From Thinopyrum elongatum (Eukaryota > Streptophyta > Magnoliopsida > Poales > Poaceae): 64,000 nt of DNA. Shown here in pieces: positions 47,136-58,187 of the stretch (its first letter is position 1; each line of letters opens with the position of its first letter). A program made the translations under genes and the position numbers. The notes under the pieces are model-generated. The model saw only the letters and a list, made by a program, of their open reading frames with translations. It had not been told where the DNA came from and ran no database searches. The stretch lies in contig CM022301.1 in NCBI GenBank assembly GCA_011799875.1, forward strand, positions 215,942,526 to 216,006,525, written 5' to 3'.

Positions 47136-50100
47136 AACCGGTCTTCAAGTTGGGGACGCTCCTCGATTCTTCCGAACTGTTCTTCATCTTCGGTCGTCGG
47201 TCTTGAAAACTGGTTCAACAAATCTTCCCATCTCCGATCTTGAGGATCGCCGAGGTGTATCCGAAGAGTTCATACGTCGGGTATCCGAGGAGTCTTTTTA
47301 AGTTATCGGCCTTTATCAATGCCTTGTAAGTTTTTTACGCCACACCTCGGGTTTGAAGTGTTTCCCGTGCGACGGTGCCCTCTTGCGTCCGAGCTCTAAG
47401 GCCGAACTAAATCCGAGGCGTCTCTTCACAACCGAGCTCCAACACTATTCGGCATTCAAGGTATCCTCTTGCGTCTGAGCTCCAACGCCGAACTGAATCC
47501 GAGGTATCATAGATTACCTTGGCCTCTGAAAATTTGAATGAGTTCATCCGAGCTTAAATGCCGGAGTAGTCTTCTATGGAACGAGCCATTCAAATCCAAG
47601 CTTTATGCCGGACTGCTTCCGAGCTCCAACGCCGGACTGCATCCGAGTTCTAACGATGGTCAGCATCCGAGGTGTCATAACTACCTCGGTCTTCAAAAGA
47701 TTGAACGAATTCAGCCGAGCTTAATGCCGGAAATGCCCTCTATGGAGCCAGCCACTGGCGCCCGAGCTTTATGCCGGACTGCTTCCGAGGTGGTGCACCA
47801 CCCTGACTGCGGGCTGATTTTTTGTGAATATTTTCAATTGGTGCAATTTATTCTCTGCCGAGATATATAGCCAGTAGCCCTCAAGGTGTGTGTCGGTCTA
47901 AAACCCGAGATGCACCTGAAGGATGGCATAAAATCGGTGATCCCAGTAGCCCTTGAGACTCAGGTCGATTCACAAAATCGGCCTGAGGATCAACTCCTAG
48001 CTTTGTAGCATACTTAGGAAGAGAAATGTGGTGTGCATATTCCTCGAGACTCAGGTTGGGTGCGGCCGACCAACCTGAGGATCATAATCTCCTCGGGAAC
48101 TATTTCGCACTTTGTAAACTGTCTGCATTGAATCGTCGATGCAGTAGCCCCCGAGCCAATGGTCGGGTGGCAACACCAGATCAGGGGATCGATGTGCCCC
48201 TTTAACATTTGTAAATGAGAAGCGCGAAGCCCAGTAGCCCCCGAGCCTTAATGTGGGCACGGGTGGCCGAATTAAGGATCAATGTCCGGAGTATATCACA
48301 ATTTATGTGTAATGATTCTATGTATCCAAGTACTTTACATCACTAATGCTCGGATCCGCATTGTACAAAACTTTGTTGACCGACCATCGGCTTCAACCTC
48401 TTCGGCCAGCAGCCGAAGAGTGTTTGTCCTACTTTATAAAGCCTTTATAAGGGCAAAGATTTACGACAAACAAGGCAATCCGGCCATACGGTTTTATAAA
48501 CAAAGGTACGCAGAGAGATATGTTATAAAACATCTTCTGGGAAAAATAGTTCCGTTACAGGTTCCTTTTCCCAGGTTGTCATGTTGATCATGATCATGAA
48601 ACCTCAACTCCGATCAATGTGGGAGGAAAATATTGAGGATTTAGTTGGGAGAAAGTTCCCGAACTCTGTGGTCCATAATGAACCAAAATTTTCACTTCCG
48701 TCGTTGCCGACCAATTATATCCTTTAAGATCGCTAGCTTTCGGCTTCACCCAGTCTGAGGTACTAACTCGGATGACCCGGTAGTAACAATCACAGAGGTG
48801 CTCCCTTTACCGCCTAGCCGAACAATCGGGAACGTAGGGGTAAGCACAGGAGCCAGGCAACCCAGCTTGGCAAAAATCTTAAGTCAAATTGATGCATATT
48901 TATGGCTTTATAACGATGATTACGGAAGGCAGCCCTCATATACTAAATACAAAGGCCGATGATATGATTATTTTGACTCCATTGCGATCGTTTATCAGTT
49001 GAAAATGGCCCATCATCGGCTTCTACCCCTTTGTAGATACTACGCAGGGTGTTTCCGCAATAACCAGACAACCCTTAGCCGACGTCTTGGTGCCCGAAGG
49101 CGGTTGTGTTAGCGGAAACAAGGCAATCAGATATGCGGGCTTTATAACTTTCACATAGTCATAGGAGCTTTAAACTGGGGAAGCTAGCTACGAGCCCCCG
49201 GTTTGTGTTCGGCACCGACCGAAGTCTAGCCATTAACACTTCGGCCAATATTATGAAAGGCCCATCGTTTAACACGGAGTAATCGGTATCGATCTATAGT
49301 GTGACACCGTCATCGGATCGCTGACCAGTTTACGCCTATTGTGACAGTCAGTTTTCGGCTTTCTCCACTGAGGTGCTTAACCATTCGAGCTGGAAGCACA
49401 ATCGCAGTGGTTCTCCCTTTGCACACCTAGCCAAACAAAGCGGAACATAGGAGGCAAGCATAGGAGCCGGGCAACCCAACTATTGACCGAAGACACAATT
49501 CGAAACCAGTGCATATATAGCAATATCCGAGAATGTTTTTGCCGAATCTCTAAAGGTGTCCGGCGTTGTACTGCGAGACTTATGCTGGAAACACACAAAT
49601 AGGTTAAAAGTGCCATAGGCTTGAAAAAACAAAAAAAACTTCAGTAAAAACTTTACGTCCAAACTAAATCAAGTTTTTGGTGCCAATCCGAACATTGGTC
49701 TTAAAATTAGTTTGTGCTTCCATCCTATTTTAACTTAACACATCCGATCTCAAGACTTCAAGCGGGTCAGCCTTCGGCTTCAACCTCCTATCCCAAAGGC
49801 GGAGTGCTTCTCAGGCCAGTTTAGCGAACTAAACTCGAGCGGCTTTGGAGGGAAGCCAGGCTATCCGGCTATTGACCACACACTCGAGTCGAGAAAGGAC
49901 TAGTAGAAGAAGACTTTGCAACGACTGAGAAGAAAACACATTTATTATAAAATGGCTCATATAAATTTTAAGAGCCCCCAGTTAACATGGGTAGAGTTTC
50001 AAACAACGTATGCGAGCACGGTCAAACCGAACACAAATTAAAAGTTTAAAAACTTTGAGCATGAAAGTGACTTAGCTGGTTAATGTGTTCGGCATTGATG

Positions 50101-51990
50101 ACACGGGCCGAGCTTGCAGCGGGTCGAGGTCCCAGCCCCCAAGCCGATCCCGAGGTGTCCGAGCGAAGAGCTCGGCTCGATGAAGTGGCGATGCCGCACG
50201 ATCGATATGGCGAGCCGAAGCCCGTGGTCCAGTCGAGGTGACAAAAACCCTCATGACCGAGGTGACGAAGAGCTCGGCGGAAAAAAAGAAGTGTTTAACA
50301 ATCAACGTTTGAACGAACAACTTTTTTGTTTAACACAAATATAATGTTTGGTTGATCCGAACAAGAAATAAAATAAAATAAAAAAAATTAAAGAAAAAAA
50401 CTGAGCATGGAGGTGACTTAGCTGGTTAATGTGTTCGGCATTGATGACGAGGTCCAAGCTCATGGCAGGACAAATACATAGTCCGCGGCCTAGCCAAGGT
50501 CACAGCCCCCGAGCCTGAGGTAACCGAGTGAGGAGTTCGGCTTGATGAGGTGGCGATGCCGCACGGTCGATGTGGTGAGGCGAAGCCCCCGGTCCAGCTA
50601 ACATGACGAAGCTGGTCGGCTGGTGACGCCGAAGTCATCGGAGTAGGTTGATGAAGAGATGGCGAAGCCCCCGGTCTAGCCGAGGTGACGGGGCAGGTCG
50701 GTAGTATGACGTTTGCAGCCCCATGCCGGCCGAGGTGTCGAAGCAGGTTGGCCTGGTGGACATCGGCTTGGTCAGCCGGATTGTTATTTGGGATTTCTTC
50801 GGAATCGTCCTCCGGTACTATGGTGCGAGGGGCGAGTCCGACCAGGGTTGACTCCTGATGTTCGGACGCCGAAGTCGCGTCCAGGATTGAAGCTGGATAC
50901 GGGATAAGAGAGGCGAGTCCGGCCGGAATTGACTCCCGATCTTCGGACGCAGAGGTCACATCCAGGCTTGAAGAAGCAATAGTGCGGCGATGCCGTCGCG
51001 GGCCGGATCTTGTGACGCGGTCGATGCCCGCTTGATGAAGTGACCATGCAGCGATGCCGGTGTGCCCGCTCCGTATAATTCGTGGGGCGACAATGTTGGT
51101 CATGATTTACCCTTCATGATGCCAAACTGTTGTTCGGCTTTCCGAGATAATGATCCGAAGAGGTTGAGTTCGGCTCGATGAAGCGACGACCCGTCTGACG
51201 CAGGTCGGCGGCCATGCAGCAACATTGCCAGGCTAGTTTGACACCGGCGCAACGGTGAAAGTTACCTCCGAAAAGGAGCAAAATTTATGAGCATGTGTTC
51301 GAAAACAAAACACAATACCCTAGAAAGAGATCCCTCCAAAAAGGTTGTCCAATATCCCGTTCTTGAAAAAAGATGAACTTGGGTCGGATTCGTATTCGCG
51401 CAGAAAACAGATCAGAAAATTGATGCGCTCATCGGAGGTTTCACGGAGTTTGAACGGTCGGATCGAGCTGAAATTTTGAGGGGTGGTAGATACAGGAATT
51501 TCGCAGCCGATCAACGGTTGGATCTTCCAAAGGACGTATGAGCTAGATGTTGGACTCTACGCCCTAAACTCGTCCAGATTTGACAGGGGTCCGGTATATC
51601 GTAGATCGCCGGAGATTCCTCCATCGAAATATGACAAAATTTTACAGGGTTGTTATATACACAATTCCGCACTATGCCACCAAAGCAATCTTCAAAGCGA
51701 CACTCGAGGAAGCAGCGACAGCGAATACAAATCCACTGTATAGAAAAACAGCACGGTCGCTCGAGGACAATGTTGAAGTTGAGCCCCCGAGCTATATGGA
51801 TGATTTCTCCACGATCTTGATAGAGATCAGAGTTGATGTTGATGAAGGCCCTCGTCCGATCGTGACGATCTGAGGCGGAGCGCAGTCCTCGGTCGAGCCA
51901 AGGTGACCAGTCGAGCCGGCGACGAACATGCCGACGTCGCAGTTGATCTTGCAGGCGAGCCATTGATCCATTGCCGATCACACAGTGGAA
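47136..51990 (-). other. Interior of B, no recognisable gene
   Basis: Frames such as 50426-51103 (minus, 225 codons) and 51511-51981 (minus) are Arg/Ser/Pro-rich without known motifs, and I do not call them genes. Further polypurine-like words (TAGCCC with CCGAG or CAAGG) occur at about 47873, 47945, 48143 and 48233. Diverged direct repeats lie at about 48805-48900 with 49420-49510, and at 50055-50240 with 50402-50600. Confidence 0.6.
50055..50600. repeat. Diverged direct repeat in B, period about 347 bp
   Basis: GTGACTTAGCTGGTTAATGT and the following GTTCGGCATTGATGAC occur from about 50067 and again from about 50414. Later matched parts include GTGGCGATGCCGCACG (near 50182 and 50549). Confidence 0.8.
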
Positions 51991-52008
51991 CTCTCAATGA
52001 AAGCACCA
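51991..52008 (-). other. Primer binding site of B
   Basis: TGGTGCTTTCATTGAGAG on the minus strand, one base after the LTR. The matching tRNA was not identified. Confidence 0.6.
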
Positions 52009-52009
52009 T

Positions 52010-52492
52010 TGTCGGTGTCAAAACCGGCAGACCTCGGGGTAGGGGGTCCTGAGCTGTGGATCTAGGATCGATGGTAACAGAGACGATGAACACGGTGTTT
52101 TACCCAGGTTCGGGCCCTCTCTATGGAGGTAAAACCCTACGTCCTGCTCTTGTTTATATTGATGAAGTATCAAGGTACAGAGTTGATCTACCTCGAGATC
52201 ATATGTTGTGGTCTAAACCCAAGGGGTATGATGAGTAATGTCATAATCTATATATCAACGAGCCTGGCCTCGGCTTATATAATGTACCGGAGGCCTAGGA
52301 TAACAAGAGTCCTAGTCGGCTACGTTGGTGGAGAGGAGTCCTTGTCTTGATCACCAAGTCTTGTGGAATCTTCCTCGTATATGTCATCGGCTGTCCGAAC
52401 TGGCCCATTAGTGAACCGCCACGGGGGTCCTCGGCCCAACCCACTGGTCGGGAGACGATTTGGTGAGTACCCCCTAGTCCAGGACACCATCA
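52010..52492 (-). repeat. 5' LTR of B (483 bp)
   Basis: Pairs with 46642-47124; TATATAAG at 52274-52281 (minus). Confidence 0.95.
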
Positions 52493-53639
52493 CCCTTCCA
52501 GTCCTTCTTCTGCTTTTGGGAGCCTTTGATTTTGGTTTGGTCGGCCAGGGCCGCAGCTTCAGCGCTCCCTCCAGCCTCGGCCTTCCGCTTGTGCTTCTTG
52601 CCCTTGTTGTCCGACTGATGAGCATCGCCTGCTCGGCTTTTGCTGCTTCTCAGTCGGTCTTGCTCTTCATCGTTGGCGTACCGGTTGGCTATCTTCATAG
52701 CTCGACTGAGAGTCCAGGTCTCAGTTCGGCCAAACTTCATGTTCAGCTCCCGGTATCTAACTCCGGCCTTGAAGACGCAGATCGCCTGGTGCTTAGTGGC
52801 GTTCTCCACCGTATTGTGCAAGGTGGTCCACCGCTGAATGAAATCACGGAGAGTCTCATTTTGCCTCTGTACGCAGTGTTGCAACTCGGCCAGACCACCC
52901 GGCCTCTTGTAAGTGCCTTCAAAAGTTTTGACGAGCACTCTCGCCAAATCGTCCCAACAGAATATGCTACCTGGCGGGAGCTGTGTTAGCCAGGCCCGAG
53001 CGGAGCCCTCGAGCATCAGCGGCAAATGCTTCATGGCCACATTGTCATTGTCGCTGCCTACCTGGACCGCCACTCGGTAATCTTCCAACCAAATCTCAAG
53101 CTTGGACTCACCAGTGAATTTGCTGATCCCCGTGGCCAACCTGAAGTTGCTGGGAATTTCTGTCGCCCGTATGTAACGGCTGAAGCACTCGGGCCCCGAT
53201 GGTATGGAACCACTCAGAACATCGTGATCTTGGCCTTCTCGCAGGGCCCGGCCTCTGTCGACCAGGTTCTGAGCGAGAACGGATCTCGCGTTGAACTGCG
53301 AGTCTCGAGTGTCCCTCGTCTGACGAGTGCGACTCGGCCTACGATCGCTGCCGTGTGTCCGCCTGTCGTCGTAGGGCTGGCGCCCATACGCACCATCTCG
53401 TGGTGGAGGCATCACGGCGTGATCGTAGTCGTCGTGACGCCAGGGTGACACAACTCGATCATGCCTCCGATCCTCGTAGTGATCTCTTGAGGAGGAAGTG
53501 GCTCGGCGCCTGCCCGAACCGAGTGGGCTATGAGCAGACTGAACGATCTCCACGCGCAATGATGCGCCGTGGATCCGATCTCTGGACTGGGACACCACTG
53601 CGTTTTGTGACAGCGCCGTCTTCATGAGCGCCTGGATCT
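52493..53639 (-). pseudogene. gag of element A, partial
   Basis: Open from the D junction at 53639 leftwards, with no stop before B. An Arg/Asp-rich N-terminal part is followed by a retrotransposon gag capsid domain (ATGISKFTGESKLEIWLEDY, ARAWLTQLP, LRDFIQRWT; about 53140-52800) and a Lys-rich C-terminal part running into B at 52497. It continues at 46636 in the same sense. The start codon is lost beyond D. Its length and motifs fit the PF03732-type gag of Tat elements (from memory). Confidence 0.85.
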
Positions 53640-54980
53640 TGAAAGTGCTAGTTATCGACTAGAGGGGGGTGAATAGGCGATTTTTATGAAAGTCTTCAAG
53701 ACATGCAATGTCTTCGAAGACAGAAAACCAAATACAACCTACATAGTATGCAGAAGAAGATAAACTACACTAGCCATGCCATAGTCTAAGAAATAGTACA
53801 GAGTAAACACGAAGACGGACAGCAGCTAGGTGAGTGGATCAGATTAGGAAGATAGTATGAAGCCAAACAAGCAAACAGATAGAATGTCTTCACACAGTGA
53901 AGTCAAACAGTGCAGGCCAGCAATGACTTCACGAAGCGAAACTGTAAGTAAAGGCTAAAGTGATAGAACCAGTTGCCTGACAAAGACAAGGATTTGGTAG
54001 ACCAGTTCCAGTTGCTGTGACAACTATATGTCTAGTTAGGGAGGCTGAGATTGAACTCAGAAGACCGTGTCTTCACCTTATTCCCCTTGAGCTAAGGACA
54101 CTTAGTCCTCGCCCAATCACTCTGGTAAGTATTCAAGGTAGACTTCCAAACCTTCACATACTGCGTTCACCGATGATCCGCAATGACTCTTGGATCCTCA
54201 GAACGCGACGCCTAACCAACTGGAAGATACACAGTCTTCAAGTGTAATAAGTCTTCAGATCACGTAGACAGAAAGACTTCAGTGATGCCAAACACTCTTT
54301 GGGCTCTGGGTGTTTTGGGCTTTGTCCTTGCAAGGGTTCTCTCTCAAAGGCTTCGGAGGAGGGTTGCTCTCAAACGACAAAATCCGTGCACTAACTCTGA
54401 GCAGCCACCAATTTATGGTGTAGGGGGTGGGCTATTTATAGCCAGGAGGCAACCCAACCTGATATGTCCGAAATGACCCTGGGTCACTAAGGAACCGACA
54501 CGTGTCCAACGGTCGGATTTCAAACACACGCGGCAGCTTGACTTGGGCTACAAGCAAAGCTGCTCATCCAACTCTGGATAAGATTTTCTCTCATTGTCTT
54601 CACTCGAAGACATAGGATTTGGGTTGAGCATCACATCAGTATTCTGACTTTGTTCACTTGAACCCCACTAAACAGTTCGGTGGTTCCTATGACTCAAGAA
54701 AGAAGAAAATGAAACTACGAAAGAAACTATGTCTTCGCACTCCATTGTCTTCAAGTGAATGTCTTCACACGTCATTATCTTCGATGTGAATGTCTTCACG
54801 AACCACCATTGTCTTCAATGTCTTCATACATTTTTAGGGGTCATCCCTGATAGGTAAACCGAATCAATGAGGGACTTCTACCTGTGTTCTCTTGTGAATA
54901 TCACAAACAAATTAGTCCCTCAACCACGTTTGTCGTCAATACTCCAAAACCAACTAGGGGTGGCACTAGATGCACTTACA
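53640..54980 (-). repeat. 3' LTR of D (1341 bp)
   Basis: Minus strand reads TGTAAGTGCATC to CTAGCACTTTCA. It holds a TATA box inside the near-palindrome GGCTATTTATAGCC (about 54430-54443) and 17 GTCTTC/GAAGAC words. Only one LTR is visible, so the boundaries rest on TG...CA ends and the adjoining polypurine tract. Confidence 0.85.
54433..54440 (-). promoter_or_regulatory. TATA box of D's LTR
   Basis: TATAAATA on the minus strand, within GGCTAT/ATAGCC arms. Confidence 0.6.
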
Positions 54981-54981
54981 A

Positions 54982-54994
54982 TCTCCCCCTTTTT
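54982..54994 (-). other. Polypurine tract of D
   Basis: AAAAAGGGGGAGA on the minus strand directly before the 3' LTR, typical of SIRE/Maximus elements. Confidence 0.88.
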
Positions 54995-55491
54995 GGTGAT
55001 TGATGACAAACTGGTTGAAGTTTTCAATGGGGATAAAAATATGTGAAAGTTAAAGAACGCGGTTATTGGCTTCATGAAGTTAAAAGGGCTCCCCCTAAAG
55101 ATGTGCATATAAGTAGTTTGTCTTTGAATACAAATGCACATTGCAGGTTTTGCTTTGTGGAGATCTTCTCCAATTCATGAAAACAATTCATCGTGTATAC
55201 AAAAATGTATTGAAGATAATGACATGCACAATGAAAAATGGGCGTCTGCAGAATGACTTCATGTGCATAAGATAGGAATTTAACCATGCAATAAAAGATA
55301 GCAGCAAATGTAGCAGACGTCCCATCTGGACTTAAGTGTTACAACTCAAAACCAACAGTTTAAGAATGAGAGTTGCAAAACTTAACAAAAATAAGCACCC
55401 GACCCATATAGACCCGCTTGAAGACTATCAACCCATATGCTTCTCCCTCTTTTGTTAGGAATGACCAAAAAGGAGTGAAGACATAGAGTGT
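54995..55491 (-). other. Untranslated region between env-like gene and polypurine tract of D
   Basis: About 500 bases, AT-rich, no coding frame seen. Confidence 0.6.
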
Positions 55492-56637
55492 CTAAGTGTT
55501 CCCATGAGGTGTTGGTGAAGATGTTGGGGCAGCCGGGTCGATGGTGGAGTTTGGTGGTGCAGAAGGGCCTGATGCAGAATCGTGATGCAGTGAAGCCATA
55601 GCTGGTGAAGTGGCATCATCCTCCTCATCAATGACTCGAGCAACAATAGTTGGAGCTAATGAAGAGTAGTCAGAATCTTCAATAAACGGAGTAGGATGCC
55701 AACTTGTTGATTGCAGAGGCCTGGAGTCAAACTTGAATCTTTCAATGAAGCCATCTGCAGTGAGTTCATCTTCAGACCAGAGCAGAGTGAGGCTCTTGCA
55801 GGCACGCCGACAGGCTTCATGAGCAACAAAAGGATTCTTGGTGGAGAGGTTGCGTATGTGATTGACATCCACAAGAAGACTTTGCATCTGATGCTTCATC
55901 CAGTCATGATGCATATCCTGCTTCTGATGTAGAGAAACAAGAAGTTCTCTGTCATTAAGGACTCGCGCACGCTTCTGAGGCCTTTGTGGTACTGTGCTTG
56001 TGGTTGCATCAGTGTTTGCAGCATGCGGCAGCCTGAGCTGACCGACCAGAGAACCAGGAGCAGTATTGGGATTGGGCACATGAATGGCTTCAAGTGGTGC
56101 TGAGAAGCTTTGAAAGGCAGCATTGTCTTCATGAACTGGTGCCTTGGCAGGTTCGGGATAGATGGCTTCATGAGACATATCAACTTCAGGCAGGAAGACA
56201 ACATGATTGTGCGCTGAAGCTTGATAGTTGACTGAAGAGTGAAGCTTAATCAGCTGCATAATCCATGGTGCATAGAATTTGAGGCCAAATAGATCAATGC
56301 CTGAGGCTGCCAACTGACGGATGAAGAAGTTGTGAGTGTTGAAGCGGATGCCATTGAGAATGTAGAAGACCAATGTCTTCATGGTGCCTTCAATCTTTGC
56401 ACAGGGGAGTGCCCTTTAATTGGCCACAGAGTATGCCTAACAATATGGTATATGGTGCGGGGCAGATACTCGAGGTCATTGACAAGAAAGTGCTTTGGGT
56501 ACTCAGCTTCTACTGGCAATGGCTTCAGCATGCTCAGCATTTGACTCATGTTGGGCTCTGGCTTCTGGAAGATGCTTTCAATTTCCTGTTCATATCGCTG
56601 ACAACCTGGCTTATAGAGATCACCAGGAGTGGGCAGG

Positions 56638-58187
56638 TGATGTTTGCTTGAACTACATCGGTATTTCCCCAAAGAGGAAGGGATGATGCAGCACAGCAAC
56701 GGTAGGTATTTCCCTCAGTGATGAGACCAAGGTTATCGAACCAGTGGGAGAACCAAGCAAGACTATGTAAACAGCACCTGCACACAAAGAACAAATACTT
56801 GCAACCCGACGTGTTAAAGGGGTTGTCAATCCCTTTCGGGTAACGGCACCAGAGATTGGCAAAAGGACGTGAGAAAGTTGTAATAGATTGATAGATGCAA
56901 ATAAAATTCAGCGAGATATTTTTGGGTTTTTGATAATATAGATCTGAAAATAAAAGTGGCAAATAAATAAAAAGGCAAATAGCAAAATAGATCTGAAAAT
57001 ATATGATGAGGAAAATAGACCCGAGGGCCGTAGATTTCACTAGTGGCTTCTCTCGAGAAAAATAGCATACGGTGGGTAAACAAATTATTGTTGGGCAATT
57101 GATAGAACTTCAAATAATTATGACGATATCCAGGCAATGATCATTATATAGGCATCACGTCCAAGATTAGTAGACCGACTCCTGCCTTCATCTACTACTA
57201 TTACTCCACACATCGACCGCTATCCAGCATGCATCTAGTGTATTAAGTTCATGGAGAAACGGAGTAATGCAATAAGAACGATGACATGATGTAGACAAGA
57301 TCTATTTATGTAGAAATAGACCCCATCTTGTTATCCTTAATAGCAATGATACATATGTGTCGGTTCCCCTTCTGTCACTGGGATCAAGCATCGTAAGATC
57401 GAACCCATCACAAAGCACCTCTTCCCATGGCAAGAAAAATCGATCTAGTTGGCCTAACTAAACCAAAGATTCGAAGAAGAAATACGAGGATATAAGTAAT
57501 CATGCATATAAGAGATCAAAAGACTCAAATAACTTTCATGGATAAAAACATAGATCTGATCATAAACTCAAAGTTCATCGGATCCCAACAAACACACCGC
57601 AAAAAGAGTTACATCAAATAGATCTCCAAGAGACCATTGTATTGAGAATCAAAAGAGAGAGAGAGGAAGCCATCTAGCTACTAACTACGGACCCGTAGGT
57701 CTACAATGAACTACTCACGCATCATCATAGATGCACCAATGAGGACGATGAACCCCTCCGTGATGGTGTCTAGATTGGATCTGTGGTTTCTGGAACTTGC
57801 GGTGGCTGGAATTGATTTTCGTCGACTCCCCTAGGGTTTCTGGAATATTGGGGTATTTATAGAGGAAAGAGGCGGTGCGGGAGGCGGCCCAGGTGGGCAC
57901 AACCCACCTGGGGGCTCCTGGGCCCCCAGGCTCGCCCTGGTGGGTTGTGCTCCCCTTGGAGCCCCCCTCAGGTACTTTCTTGGCCCAAATTGTGTCTTCT
58001 GGTCCAGAAAAAATTACCAAAAAGTTTCGCTGCGTTTGGACTCCGTTTGGTATTGATTTCCCGCAAAGTAAAAAACAAGCAAAAAACAACAACTGGCACT
58101 GGGCACTATGTCAATAGGTTAGTCCCAAAAAATGATATAAAGTTGCTATAAAATGAATGTAAAACATCCAAGAATGATAATATATCA
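56638..58187 (-). mobile_element. G: solo LTR of Sabrina/WHAM-like family, complete
   Basis: 1550 bp, minus strand TGATATATTATC to AAGCAAACATCA, with GCAGG at 56633-56637 and 58188-58192, so a perfect five-base duplication flanks a single LTR. It aligns with C's 3' LTR in R/U5 and has the U3 inverted repeat (57897-57908 pairing with 57929-57940 and beyond) and TATAAATA at 57854-57861. About 46 bases near its start are absent relative to C and H. Solo LTRs arise by recombination between the two LTRs of one element. Confidence 0.93.
57854..57861 (-). promoter_or_regulatory. TATA box of solo LTR G
   Basis: TATAAATA on the minus strand, downstream of the inverted repeat as in H. Confidence 0.6.

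Larger units (their letters stand above)
46642..52492 (-). mobile_element. Element B: non-autonomous LTR retrotransposon without recognisable proteins
   Basis: 5851 bp with equal 483-bp LTRs and a perfect CCCTT duplication. The primer site on the right and polypurine tract on the left put it on the minus strand. The roughly 4.9 kb interior shows no gag, protease, RT, RNase H or integrase motif in any frame. Its LTR has a core shared with F's LTR, so it is likely a non-autonomous partner of a Tat-lineage element (inference). Confidence 0.9.
44823..53639 (-). mobile_element. Element A: Tat-lineage Ty3/gypsy fragment, oldest layer
   Basis: Two pieces on the minus strand: gag (53639-52493) and gag end, protease and RT (46641-44823). 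The reading continues across B once one CCCTT copy is left out. A is cut on the left by C and on the right by D; its LTRs, RNase H and integrase are outside the window or lost. Similarity in domain order and motifs to F suggests the same lineage. Confidence 0.85.

Noticed and set aside
50426..51103. 225-codon minus-strand frame in B
   Set aside because: Low-complexity Arg/Ser/Pro/Thr composition in repeated GC-rich DNA, no recognised motif.
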